Below, piece after piece: positions 22,363 to 29,995 of a DNA stretch of 35,035 bases. Source of the DNA: an uncultured Lacticaseibacillus sp. (GTDB lineage Bacteria; Bacillota; Bacilli; Lactobacillales; Lactobacillaceae). Each line of letters opens with the position of its first letter. Positions within the stretch are counted from its first letter, which is position 1. The position numbers and the translations under genes are program-made. The stretch lies in NCBI GenBank assembly GCA_934370925.1, contig CAKRNG010000020.1, positions 1 through 35,035 of the forward strand, in the 5' to 3' direction. The notes below the pieces were generated by a model. That model ran no database searches. It had not been told where the DNA came from and was given only the letters and a program-made list of their open reading frames with translations.

Positions 22363-22655
22363 CTGAAAAGGTTTTTTCTTAAAAAAGAGGGGGAGATTTA
22401 TTCAACAAGTTTATGTAGGTGCTTACTGGTGGTCGGAGTGAAGGGCGTTGGGGGCCAAGTGGTGGAAGTCTGACCGGGTTTTGGTCAGACTGGCAGATTT
22501 GGAGACTCGCGGGAGCGGAGCGAGCCGAGGCTTCAAATCTAGCCGGAAGACGCGATAGCGGCTGGAGGCGGCCACACCACGTTCCGGCCCTCATAAGACC
22601 GTAACGGAGACCGCCAGTACGCACCGGCATACCCCACACCATGCTCCAGAAGTCC
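22359..22655. repeat. G element, short copy (G2)
   Basis: It starts TCTGAAAAGGTTTTTTC. The first hairpin module found in the other copies is deleted. It retains GTCTGACC/GGTCAGAC and the variable stem AGATTTGGAG (22495-22504) with CTTCAAATCT (22531-22540) around GCGGGAGCGGAGCGAGCC. The GTTCCGGCC...CACCGGC unit is present once. Confidence 0.82.
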
Positions 22656-22761
22656 ACCCCAGCTATCCCACCAGCAGCGTTTTTCTGTTATGATAGGAAC
22701 ATGAACATCAGTGGGCGCGCAATGGTAGGTTGCCGCGTAGAATCGATATGGAGGATGCGTT

Positions 22762-23685
22762 ATGACACTTGTTGTAATCGGCAGTATTAATCTTGATCAG
22801 CTCTTCAGCGTGAACCACGCGCCGAAGCCTGGCGAAACGCTAATTGCGGATGACTTGATTGAAGCAAACGGGGGCAAGGGCGCCAACCAAGCTGTTGCTG
22901 CCGCACGCAATGGGCTTGACGTTCGGTTTGTTGGCCGTGTTGGGGATGATGGGGCCGGCATGAGTTTGCGACAAGGGCTTGTGGACGCCGGTGTGAACAC
23001 GGAATATCTGCTGACGGACGCGGAAGCCGCAACGGGCCGTGCCGTTATCTTCGTGGAACCCTCTGGCCAGAACCGGATTGTGGTTGCTAGCGGGGCGAAC
23101 GCCAAGGTTGGGTTAGCCGACGTTGAACCACTTTTGAGTAAGATGACGTCTGAAGATATCTTGCTGGCAACATTTGAATCACCACTCGATACTGTCACGC
23201 AAGCATTTGTGGCGGCAAAGAAGCGTGGTGTGACGACCGTTCTGAATCCAGCACCTGCCCGCAGTAGCGTACCCGATGCCCTACTCGAAGCAACTGATAT
23301 TATCATTCCGAATGAGGGCGAAGCAACGGCGCTGACTGGCATCGATACGGTGGATGCTGCCTCAACTGCGGAGAGTGCCATGGCGCTTTGTCGGCGTGGT
23401 ATCAACCAAGTTATCATTACGCTTGCGGAAAACGGGAGTTACTACGCCAATAGCGAGGGGGATGAATTCGCGATTCCCGCGTTTAACGTCAAGGCCGTTG
23501 ACACAACTGGTGCGGGCGATACCTTTATTGGGGGATTTTTGACCAAAATGGCAGCGGGGGAATCCGTTGAGGATGCGATTGTTTACGCAACCGCTGCTTC
23601 TGGTTTGGCGGTTTCACGCCAGGGGGGACAGCCATCCATCCCAACGGCGGGTGAAGTGGCTGACTTCTTGAAGGAGGTCCTTTAA
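22762..23685 (+). CDS. rbsK: Ribokinase (PfkB family)
   Basis: This 307-residue sugar kinase makes ribose-5-phosphate from ribose and ATP. Family signatures: GSINLDQLF at 7-15, the substrate-binding GGKGANQA at 37-44, NEGEA at 184-188, and the ATP/anion-hole DTTGAGDTFIGGFL at 247-260 with catalytic base D253. Length is typical. It has a strong GGAGG seven bases before the ATG. No ribose transporter, RbsD or LacI-type ribose regulator is adjacent; instead a small unknown gene follows with its start touching the rbsK stop. Ribokinase is the best call, though related PfkB kinases for nucleosides or deoxyribose cannot be fully excluded. Confidence 0.9.
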   Translation: MTLVVIGSINLDQLFSVNHAPKPGETLIADDLIEANGGKGANQAVAAARNGLDVRFVGRVGDDGAGMSLRQGLVDAGVNTEYLLTDAEAATGRAVIFVEPSGQNRIVVASGANAKVGLADVEPLLSKMTSEDILLATFESPLDTVTQAFVAAKKRGVTTVLNPAPARSSVPDALLEATDIIIPNEGEATALTGIDTVDAASTAESAMALCRRGINQVIITLAENGSYYANSEGDEFAIPAFNVKAVDTTGAGDTFIGGFLTKMAAGESVEDAIVYATAASGLAVSRQGGQPSIPTAGEVADFLKEVL

Positions 23686-23997
23686 TTGGCCGGCTATCAA
23701 ACGTTTGACTTGATTCAAGAGATCACACGGAACGATGACACTCGCTATTTTGAACTCGGCAACATCTACATGAACGGAATTGCGGAACGGTGTGCACTGG
23801 ATGGGTACATTAAGAGTGTGCGCATTGTGCAGCTGAACATTCCGCACGGGACCGCGGTGCGTGAGTATGAAGCATACGTGAACGAAACATACACGTTCCC
23901 TGACTTGCACCCAGATCACTGGGAGGAATGGGCGAAACCCGCTGGTAAGGTGCAAGACGCCTACCAGCAGATTTTGCAAGCGAACCACGTGGGGTAA
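23686..23997 (+). CDS. Unrecognised small cytoplasmic protein in the rbsK operon
   Basis: This 103-residue soluble protein has no membrane segment or signal. It is rich in Tyr/Asp/Glu (QTFDLIQEITRNDDTRYFEL, then a Trp-rich end HPDHWEEWAKPAG). I do not recognise the family. It starts at TTG 23686 directly after the rbsK stop codon, with AAGGAGG eight bases upstream inside rbsK, so it is translationally coupled to ribokinase. The tight linkage suggests a role with rbsK, but nothing in the sequence shows which. Confidence 0.75.
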   Translation: MAGYQTFDLIQEITRNDDTRYFELGNIYMNGIAERCALDGYIKSVRIVQLNIPHGTAVREYEAYVNETYTFPDLHPDHWEEWAKPAGKVQDAYQQILQANHVG

Positions 23998-24028
23998 CGA
24001 TTGGAAAATGACGGTGTTGTGCTGTCTG

Positions 24029-24060
24029 ATAGGGCTGGGTCTTCGCTGATCTGGCCCTAT
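24029..24060 (+). terminator. Weak stem-loop after the rbsK operon
   Basis: ATAGGGC pairs with GCCCTAT around an 18-base loop. There is no clear T-run, so termination is uncertain. Confidence 0.35.
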
Positions 24061-24129
24061 TGTGCGTTTCATACACAATAAGGGTATCCTTAAAGAATTG
24101 ATGTAGAAAAAGAATGCGGAGGCGTCGCG

Positions 24130-25209
24130 TTGAATCATTACAAAAGAAAAACGCTCATTTGGTTAATCGCGGGTCTGGCACTGGTTGCGGCAGTCTTCTT
24201 CGGGCTACGTCAGGATGCTGGTCTTTACAGCAAACCCGTGGGCCAAGTCGTTGCGATTACGAAAACAACGCGCAGTACTGAAGTGGATTCGATGAACAAC
24301 AAGGACGTGCGGATTCACCAAGTGGCGCGGGTACGTTTGCTTAACACGGCGCGTCGGCATCAGGTCGTGACTGTTCAGAATGATTACGTCCAGTCGCAGG
24401 CCATTGGTTTTCCGCTCCGCACGGGTCAGCAGATTTTTCTCACCAAGAACCAGGGAGACTACCAGTTGAACGACACCAAGCGGGATGCGTTACTTGGTGC
24501 CTTACTTGTGGCGACAGTCCTGTTGTTGTTCGCGTTTGCGGGCCGGCACGCATGGGTCACGTTAATTTCAATCGCGCTCAACACCGTCGTTTTCTTCTGG
24601 GGTGTGAATCACGAACTCACGATGCACGGGAACGGCCCGTGGTTACTGGTGGGTGGCTTGGCAGTTGCGTTCACGATTTTGACGGTGCTCTTCATCATTG
24701 GGGTGCGGCGTGTCGCCATCTGCATCATGCTTGCGACGCTTCTCTCGACGGGTCTCGCCGTGGCGCTCGGATACGGCATCATGACCACGACGAATTACTC
24801 GGGCATTCATCTCGAAACGGTGAAGTACGTCACGCAGAATCCGCGTTTGATTTTCTTCGCGCAGATTGTCATTGGATCGCTGGGTGCTGTGCTGGATGAA
24901 ACGAGTGATATTTCTGTGGCAATTTTCCAATTACCCGCACGTGCCATCGATCGGTTTAAGGCGGGGATGGCGATTGGACGCGCCGTTATGGGGCCGTTAA
25001 TCGCAGTCCTGTTCATGATTTTCATGGCGGACACCTTTACGGAAATGATTTTGTGGTTACGCAACGGGAATGCCATTGCGTATACCGTTTCGTGGGTCAT
25101 GGGGCTTGGCTTCACGCAGTCGCTGATTTCCGCATTCGGGATTGTGCTTGCCGTGCCAATCACGAGTGGGTTGGCGGCGGTTCTGTCAGGAAGGAGGCAG
25201 CACGCATGA
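24130..25209 (+). CDS. YibE/F-family membrane protein, first of pair
   Basis: This 359-residue protein has an N-terminal membrane helix (about 9-26), an external domain (about 30-120, with RLLNTARRHQVVTVQNDY), then at least seven membrane helices. The family-typical segments are ATLLSTGLAVALGYGIM, GSLGAVLDETSDISVAIFQL and GMAIGRAVMGPLIAVLFMIF. This matches YibE/F-like proteins of Firmicutes, which occur as adjacent pairs; their function is not established, though a transport role is supposed. TTG 24130 has GGAGG seven bases upstream. The stop overlaps the next start (ATGA), indicating coupling. Confidence 0.87.
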   Translation: MNHYKRKTLIWLIAGLALVAAVFFGLRQDAGLYSKPVGQVVAITKTTRSTEVDSMNNKDVRIHQVARVRLLNTARRHQVVTVQNDYVQSQAIGFPLRTGQQIFLTKNQGDYQLNDTKRDALLGALLVATVLLLFAFAGRHAWVTLISIALNTVVFFWGVNHELTMHGNGPWLLVGGLAVAFTILTVLFIIGVRRVAICIMLATLLSTGLAVALGYGIMTTTNYSGIHLETVKYVTQNPRLIFFAQIVIGSLGAVLDETSDISVAIFQLPARAIDRFKAGMAIGRAVMGPLIAVLFMIFMADTFTEMILWLRNGNAIAYTVSWVMGLGFTQSLISAFGIVLAVPITSGLAAVLSGRRQHA

Positions 25210-25937
25210 ATTCGATGGTTGCACTCATTTTGGCACTCGTTATCTTGATGGGCTTCGTTGGTGGCAAGCAGGGGTTGCGCAGCTTTTTGGCGTTATTCCT
25301 GAACGCATTCGTCTTGATGATTAGCGTAATTCTCATGGCCGGCGGGTTTAATTCCGTCATCGTGGGAGTCATTGCGGCACTCATCATCCTAGCTGCCACA
25401 ATTTTCTTGAGTTCGGCGAATCCAAAAGTTTCGGGGCCAGCGTTTGTGGCGTCCATGCTGGTTATTTTAGGTCTTGTTGTGGTCGTGATTCTTGTTATTC
25501 ACTTCAGCCACACAGCGGGCTTTGGAACGGAAGACGGCGAAGATTTGGAGGGGATGAGCACCGCGCTTGGTGTTTCCTTCCCGCAAATTGCGATTGCGGC
25601 GGGGCTGGTGAGCACGTTGGGTGCCGTGGCGGAAGCAGCGATTGCGGTGTCGGCGGGGATCAATGAACTCGATGTCGAGCAGGATTGGCTAGGAATTATC
25701 CAAATGGGACGCGAAATTATCGGTACGGCGATTAACACACTATTCTTTGGCTTCTTCGGCGGATTTTGCGGGTTGTTTATCTGGTTTGCACAATTGAAGT
25801 ATCCGGTGTGGGAAGTGGTGAACAACAAAATCTTCGTGGGCGAGTTGCTGGATGTGCTATTTTCGGTACTAGCAGTCATCCTAACCGTCCCCGTCACCAC
25901 CTGGGTCGTACGCAAACGCACCTTGGCTGGGCGGTAG
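25206..25937 (+). CDS. YibE/F-family membrane protein, second of pair
   Basis: This 243-residue protein has about six membrane helices (MVALILALVILMGFVGG, LNAFVLMISVILMAGG, and so on). The shared family segment is VSTLGAVAEAAIAVSAGINEL, equivalent to GSLGAVLDETSDISVAI in the partner. It lacks the external N-terminal domain. ATG 25206 is set by AAGGAGG eight bases upstream and the ATGA overlap with the preceding gene; the same frame is open further upstream but inside the partner gene. The two probably form one membrane complex, function unknown. An F repeat begins 12 bases after the stop. Confidence 0.87.
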   Translation: MNSMVALILALVILMGFVGGKQGLRSFLALFLNAFVLMISVILMAGGFNSVIVGVIAALIILAATIFLSSANPKVSGPAFVASMLVILGLVVVVILVIHFSHTAGFGTEDGEDLEGMSTALGVSFPQIAIAAGLVSTLGAVAEAAIAVSAGINELDVEQDWLGIIQMGREIIGTAINTLFFGFFGGFCGLFIWFAQLKYPVWEVVNNKIFVGELLDVLFSVLAVILTVPVTTWVVRKRTLAGR

Positions 25938-25948
25938 TGGTAGTGTGT

Positions 25949-26179
25949 CGGCGGTTGCCGGGGCAAGTTCAGCTCCGGTTTTGTGGCGTCTCCAGTGGTG
26001 GGGCACGGCTCCATAACTTCAGCCAAGCCCGGGCCGAAGTTATTCCACCTCGCTTTGAGCCTGCCAGGAAGCCCGCCTGTCAGTCTCAAAGTCGTCCCGT
26101 ATCTAGGCGGTAAACCGCCAAGATACCTTCACCACTTCCGCACCCCAAAACCTCCGCCAAACTTGCCCCCGCAACTGCC
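25949..26179. repeat. F element, full copy F3
   Basis: End arms: GGGGCAAG with CTTGCCCC, where copy F2 has GGGGAAAAG with CTTTTCCCC. Variable hairpin: ATAACTTCAGCC (26013-26024) with GGCCGAAGTTAT (26032-26043), one mismatch, loop AAGCCCG. Also GTATCTAGGCGGT with ACCGCCAAGATAC (26099-26126). It starts 12 bases after the YibE/F stop codon and is followed by H and G. Confidence 0.88.
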
Positions 26180-26214
26180 TACATTTTCCGCTAATCATCT
26201 TTTGGTTTGAATGA

Positions 26215-26368
26215 AAAGATGTTGACGTAACGTCGCTGTCGTTCCTCGCGTTGCATCCGTTTGTTGGTTGGTTACGTTGAGACTCGGATGTGCAGTGTTA
26301 GTAAATCAAACTTTAGTGAGCAAACATGACCTCGATAAGACATTCGCGCGCAGCCGCGAATGTCCTGC
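26215..26368. repeat. H connector, copy 2
   Basis: It has the same order of blocks as 22199-22362 (AACGTCGCTG, CTCCTCGCGTTGCATCC, GTTGGTTGGTTACGTT, ACCTCGATAAGACATT). The terminal hairpin is GACATTCGCG (26339-26348) with CGCGAATGTC (26355-26364) around CGCAGC. Confidence 0.75.
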
Positions 26369-26692
26369 CTAAAAAGGTTTTTCATCAAAAAAAGAGGGGG
26401 ATATTTCTCCCACTAATCTATGTAGGTGCTTACTGGTGGTCGGAGTGGAGCCAATCGTTCTTAGCAATTTATTGCCTAGAACGATGGACATCGCAGTGGG
26501 CGTTGAGGGCCAAGTGGTGGAAGTCTGACCGGTTTTTGGTCAGACTGGCGAAAAGGAAGACTTGCGGGAGCGGAGCGAGCCAAGGCTTCCTTTTCAGGTG
26601 GAAGACGCGTCAGCGGCTGGAACCGGCCACACCACGTTCCGGCCCCCTAAGCCCGTAGCGGAGGCCACCAGTACACACCGGCCTAACCCACA
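26365..26692. repeat. G element, copy G3
   Basis: It contains the ATCGTTCT/AGAACGAT hairpin module identical to that of G1, GTCTGACC/GGTCAGAC, the variable stem GAAAAGGAAG (26550-26559) with CTTCCTTTTC (26586-26595) around the constant GCGGGAGCGGAGCGAGCC, and one GTTCCGGCC...CACCGGCC unit. An open frame through it is considered spurious. Confidence 0.82.
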
Positions 26693-26769
26693 CGAAAACA
26701 AAAGGTGCGTAAAGTGGGGTTGTGGTTTAAACTGGACGGAAGAGCATGTATCACCAAGGAGGCGAAAAA

Positions 26770-27420
26770 ATGCGAACGATTCGTAAACAACCCGCAGACA
26801 CCGACGAGAAGCTCGTCCCCGAGCCTCGCGCACACGTTGCGCAGCTCACACCGGCCCTCATCACGATTAATAGTCGTCGTTATCAATTGGTCACCAACCA
26901 CAAAGACGCGATGAACGTTGTGCGCTTGGCGGAACGGTACGATGAGATTTTGAACAAGTATGACTACATTGTGGGGGATTGGGGCTTTGAGCAGTTGCGC
27001 CTCAAGGGATTTTACAGTGACAGGAATACGCAGTCTGATCCCGACCAGCGCATTGGGCACGTACAGGATTATTTACTTGAGTTCTGTAACTTTGGCTGTG
27101 CGTATTTCATCATCGAGCGCATTGACGCGCCCGAGAAAGTGACGGCTGCCCGTAAGCCACGGCGTCCGCGAACCCGTTCTGGACATCCGACCGATACGGA
27201 TAGTCGTACCAGTCGCGACTATAATGAGTATGGTACGAAGGAATCCGACACGGCGCGTAAGTCACACCGGCCACACCGAAATAGTCGTAGCCGGGACGGA
27301 AATGCCCCGTATGCGGAAAAACGCACGGGAGCAAGACGGCCAGAACGTGGGCGTAGTGAACAGGCGACCACAACGGGGAATGGCCACGGACGGCACTTCA
27401 CGGTACGTAAAACTGATTAA
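26770..27420 (+). CDS. yutD: YutD-like protein (DUF1027) with long basic tail
   Basis: This 216-residue protein's conserved part (about 35-130) has the YutD features: NSRRYQLVTNHKDAMN, YDEILNKYDYIVGDWGFEQL, RLKGFYSD and LLEFCNFGCAYFIIER. From about residue 130 a disordered, Arg/Ser/His-rich tail of some 85 residues follows; the conserved domain alone is nearer the usual YutD length, so the tail is an extension, perhaps contacting nucleic acid. The function is unknown. ATG 26770 is fixed by AAGGAGG seven bases upstream. A NagD-like gene follows after 16 bases, matching the yutD-yutF neighbourhood of B. subtilis. Confidence 0.87.
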   Translation: MRTIRKQPADTDEKLVPEPRAHVAQLTPALITINSRRYQLVTNHKDAMNVVRLAERYDEILNKYDYIVGDWGFEQLRLKGFYSDRNTQSDPDQRIGHVQDYLLEFCNFGCAYFIIERIDAPEKVTAARKPRRPRTRSGHPTDTDSRTSRDYNEYGTKESDTARKSHRPHRNSRSRDGNAPYAEKRTGARRPERGRSEQATTTGNGHGRHFTVRKTD

Positions 27421-27436
27421 AGGATAGGAATTTATT

Positions 27437-28216
27437 TTGACGACATACAAAGGCTACATGATTGATTTGGACGGCACGATTTACCGCGGCAGCGAACGGA
27501 TTCCTGAAGCAAAGGATTTCGTTGAACGCCTGCAGCAGGCAAACATTCCGTTCCTGTTTTTGACCAACAACACCACACGCACGCCACAGATGGTTGTCGA
27601 TTTTTTGGCTGAAAAGCACGATATTCACGTGACGACTGCCGAAGTTTACACGCCATCCATGGCGACTGCGAACTATCTTGAACGCACGAATAACGGTGAT
27701 CTCAGCGATAAGTCCGTGTACATTATTGGTGAACTGGGGCTAAAGAAAGCAATTTTGAGCACTGGCATTAAGTTGAACGAATATGACCCGGATTACGTGG
27801 TGGTGGGACTTGATTATGATGTAACGTACCACAAGTTCGAACTGGCGACCCTTGCCATTAAGCGCGGGGCCATGTTCATTGGGACGAATGAAGACACAAA
27901 TTTGCCAAACGAACGTGGTCAGGTGCCTGGTGCGGGTTCCGTGATTGCGCTTGTTGAACGGTCTACCCAAATGCAGGCCTTCTACATCGGGAAGCCACGT
28001 CGCCCAATTATGGACGCGGCCCTCGACGTGATGGGATTGGACGCCAAGGATGTGGTGATGGTTGGGGACAACTACAACACGGACATCAAGGCGGGGATTA
28101 ACTCAGGAATTGACCAGTTGCTCGTTTACACGGGGATTTCAACGCCTGAACAAGTTGCCAGTCAGGATATCCAGCCAACGCACGTGGTCAACAGCCTGGC
28201 TGAATGGGAAGTATGA
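27437..28216 (+). CDS. HAD-IIA phosphatase, NagD/YutF family
   Basis: This 259-residue HAD phosphatase has motif I DLDGT (D10, D12), motif II FLTNNTTR, a C2-type cap between motifs II and III (about 80-175), GKPRRPIMDAAL around the motif III lysine, and motif IV MVGDNYNTDIKAGINSG. This fits the TIGR01457-type group with B. subtilis YutF, often placed downstream of yutD. The substrate is unknown; relatives act on small sugar phosphates or nucleotides. The start is TTG 27437 with AAAGGATAGGAA upstream. The stop overlaps the next start. Confidence 0.9.
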   Translation: MTTYKGYMIDLDGTIYRGSERIPEAKDFVERLQQANIPFLFLTNNTTRTPQMVVDFLAEKHDIHVTTAEVYTPSMATANYLERTNNGDLSDKSVYIIGELGLKKAILSTGIKLNEYDPDYVVVGLDYDVTYHKFELATLAIKRGAMFIGTNEDTNLPNERGQVPGAGSVIALVERSTQMQAFYIGKPRRPIMDAALDVMGLDAKDVVMVGDNYNTDIKAGINSGIDQLLVYTGISTPEQVASQDIQPTHVVNSLAEWEV

Positions 28217-28845
28217 TGAAACGGGCCGGCCATGTGCTGGCTTTTTGGCTCTTTCTCATTAGTGCCAGCATCTTTTTAGTAACGCTGCTTTCGCTCATCT
28301 TCTTTCCGATTGCGGCGCAGGTTGAGAATTTGGCGCGTGTGGCGGGAATGAGTGCGGCAAAGTTGTACCATAATTACGTTCAGTTAATGGTGTACCTCTA
28401 CAATCCGTTTTCTGGGAACGTGGTGCACCTTGCTGATTTTCCCGTTAGTGCATCTGGTGCGCGGCATTTTGCAGATGTGCGCAACCTCTTTGTGTTCGAC
28501 ATCGTGGTAATGTTAGTGACGGCATGGCCAGCGCTACGCTACTTGACGCAGCTGACCCGGCAGAAACAGCGGTACGAGTTGGTTGGGCAAGCACGTGGGG
28601 GAATACTGGTGTCCATTTGCCTAATTGTGGCGATGGCGTTGAACTTCGATGCCTTTTTCATCGCCTTCCACAAGGTGATGTTCCGCAACAATGACTGGTT
28701 GTTTGATCCGGCGACGGACCCCATTATCAATGTCCTGCCAGAAGATTTCTTCGCAATATGCTTTGGACTGGGCTTTGCACTGTTTCTGGGTGTTCTAATC
28801 TGGCTCGTTATCACCGGCACCCGAGATGCACGGCGAACAGTTTGA
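28213..28845 (+). CDS. DUF1461 / TIGR01906 integral membrane protein
   Basis: This 210-residue protein has about four membrane segments (about 8-33, 95-108, 128-150, 180-203) and an external loop (LYHNYVQLMVYLYNPFSGNVVHLADFPVSASGARHFADVR, given here only as its position, about residues 51-88). TIGR01906 proteins with this layout follow YutF-like genes in lactic acid bacteria. The function is unknown. ATG 28213 overlaps the NagD-like stop (ATGATGA), so the three genes yutD, NagD-like and this one form one operon ended by a strong terminator. Confidence 0.85.
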   Translation: MMKRAGHVLAFWLFLISASIFLVTLLSLIFFPIAAQVENLARVAGMSAAKLYHNYVQLMVYLYNPFSGNVVHLADFPVSASGARHFADVRNLFVFDIVVMLVTAWPALRYLTQLTRQKQRYELVGQARGGILVSICLIVAMALNFDAFFIAFHKVMFRNNDWLFDPATDPIINVLPEDFFAICFGLGFALFLGVLIWLVITGTRDARRTV

Positions 28846-28868
28846 ATTTCGATTATAATTTTTATATC

Positions 28869-28902
28869 AAAGGTCGGCCGCCTTGTTGCCGACCTTTTTT
28901 GT
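28869..28902 (+). terminator. Terminator of the yutD operon
   Basis: AAAGGTCGGC pairs with GCCGACCTTT, followed by a run of T. Confidence 0.92.
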
Positions 28903-28934
28903 TTTCGGTGGATTTGTGGCTTCTTCAATGACAC

Positions 28935-28971
28935 AAAAGGGACCGGCGTAATGCGCGCCGGTCCCTTTGTT
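28935..28971 (-). terminator. Terminator of the 28988 gene
   Basis: AAAGGGACCGGC pairs with GCCGGTCCCTTT; it lies 17 bases past the minus-strand stop. The minus strand then reads TTTTGTGT. Confidence 0.82.
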
Positions 28972-28987
28972 GTGATTTTAAGGGGTC

Positions 28988-29473
28988 TCAGTAAAACAGC
29001 ATCCAAAGTATGATGATGCCGATTATTAGCGGATAAACTACAAAAACAGTGCAAAATAGGGCGCTAGAAATACGCGTGATTTTTACGTAAGTGGGCTGTG
29101 TGCCAGATACCTTAACTTTGGGCAATCGACTAACCACCAATAGCATTGTTAGTTGGCAAGCGCTCAGCAGCAAGGAAAGTATGGCGATACAAAACCAAGC
29201 GGCAATTCCAAATGAAGAAATTTCGGATAGGAGTACAATTGCCAGAAGATGAAAGAAAAAAGCGCGATTGCAAACTCGTCCGAGTCTTGTGATGCCAGGA
29301 AACTTGTTGCGCATTTGCAGGGTCGCCAATTGCCGGTTTTTTAGATACGTGTTAAACGATAGATGATTCAGTTTACAATAGAACATAGGGACTAACCCGA
29401 TAACGAATGTGATGCCCAAAATCACTAAAGAAATATAGAATAGTAAGACCCTTAATTGGAAAATAATGCTCAT
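28988..29473 (-). CDS. Four-helix membrane protein of unknown function
   Basis: This 161-residue protein has hydrophobic segments near 8-30, 72-90, 92-114 and 136-159 separated by short basic loops (KNRQLATLQMRNKFPG, SRLPKVKVSG). No catalytic motif or recognised family. ATG 29473 follows AAGGAG at five bases. It has its own terminator and is flanked by an unrelated divergent small gene. Confidence 0.72.
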   Translation of the reverse strand: MSIIFQLRVLLFYISLVILGITFVIGLVPMFYCKLNHLSFNTYLKNRQLATLQMRNKFPGITRLGRVCNRAFFFHLLAIVLLSEISSFGIAAWFCIAILSLLLSACQLTMLLVVSRLPKVKVSGTQPTYVKITRISSALFCTVFVVYPLIIGIIILWMLFY

Positions 29474-29564
29474 CGCAACTCCTTGTCTGTGGTACCTTTA
29501 TGGAAGTAAATAAAGCATAGCACATGTTGGCGGAATCAATTTTATTTTTGGGTAAAATGATGGA

Positions 29565-29930
29565 ATGGGTGAGGGCATGAAGGATTCTAAAAATATATTT
29601 CAGCGACATCCGTTATTGACGGTCATGGTGGTGTTTGGTCTGATTGCCTTTTTGCTGATTGGACGTTTCGTGGGAACAAATGATTTTGTGGGGACGGTGA
29701 CCGAAATAGACGCGGCTTCATCGCGCAGTGACGATTATTGGATTGTCTACGTTAAGCGTGGCAGGCGCACGGTGAAGTTAGTTAATCGCGATTTATTTTT
29801 GGTCAAGAAGATGAGCGTTAAGAAATTGCATGAATCATTGAAGGCTAACCAAACGTATCACTTCAAAACTAGAGGGTTGGAAACAATCAAATTTCACCCA
29901 ACAATCACTTATGCCAAAAAAATGCATTAA
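29565..29930 (+). CDS. Single-pass membrane protein with a small external domain
   Basis: This 121-residue protein has a short cytoplasmic start, one membrane helix (about 17-34, LLTVMVVFGLIAFLLIGR), then a beta-rich domain of about 80 residues (FVGTVTEIDAASSRSDDYWI, VKLVNRDLFLVKK, TYHFKTRGLETIKF). It resembles small secreted or anchored OB-like domains, but I do not recognise the family. Start uncertain: ATG 29565 and ATG 29577 are both possible and neither has a well-placed ribosome binding site. A TAAAAT lies just upstream, so the leader may be very short. Confidence 0.68.
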   Translation: MGEGMKDSKNIFQRHPLLTVMVVFGLIAFLLIGRFVGTNDFVGTVTEIDAASSRSDDYWIVYVKRGRRTVKLVNRDLFLVKKMSVKKLHESLKANQTYHFKTRGLETIKFHPTITYAKKMH

Positions 29931-29995
29931 GTATAATTCCACGAACATTTTCTTGGTAAAAGTGGATGTTCTAAAAGTCTAATCAGGATAATAAG

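Noticed and set aside
22195..26370. Possible CRISPR array from the repeated motifs in H, G and F
   Set aside because: Repeats are few, long and not evenly spaced, there are no spacers of uniform length, and no cas gene is present.
26326..26658. Open frame of 110 codons similar in part to the one at 8460
   Set aside because: The similarity is explained by the G element DNA; the peptide diverges wherever a stem arm changes and frames shift between copies.
28205..28216. Earlier start for the DUF1461 gene at ATG 28204
   Set aside because: It would overlap the NagD-like gene further without its own ribosome binding site; ATG 28213 in the ATGATGA overlap is the standard coupled start.
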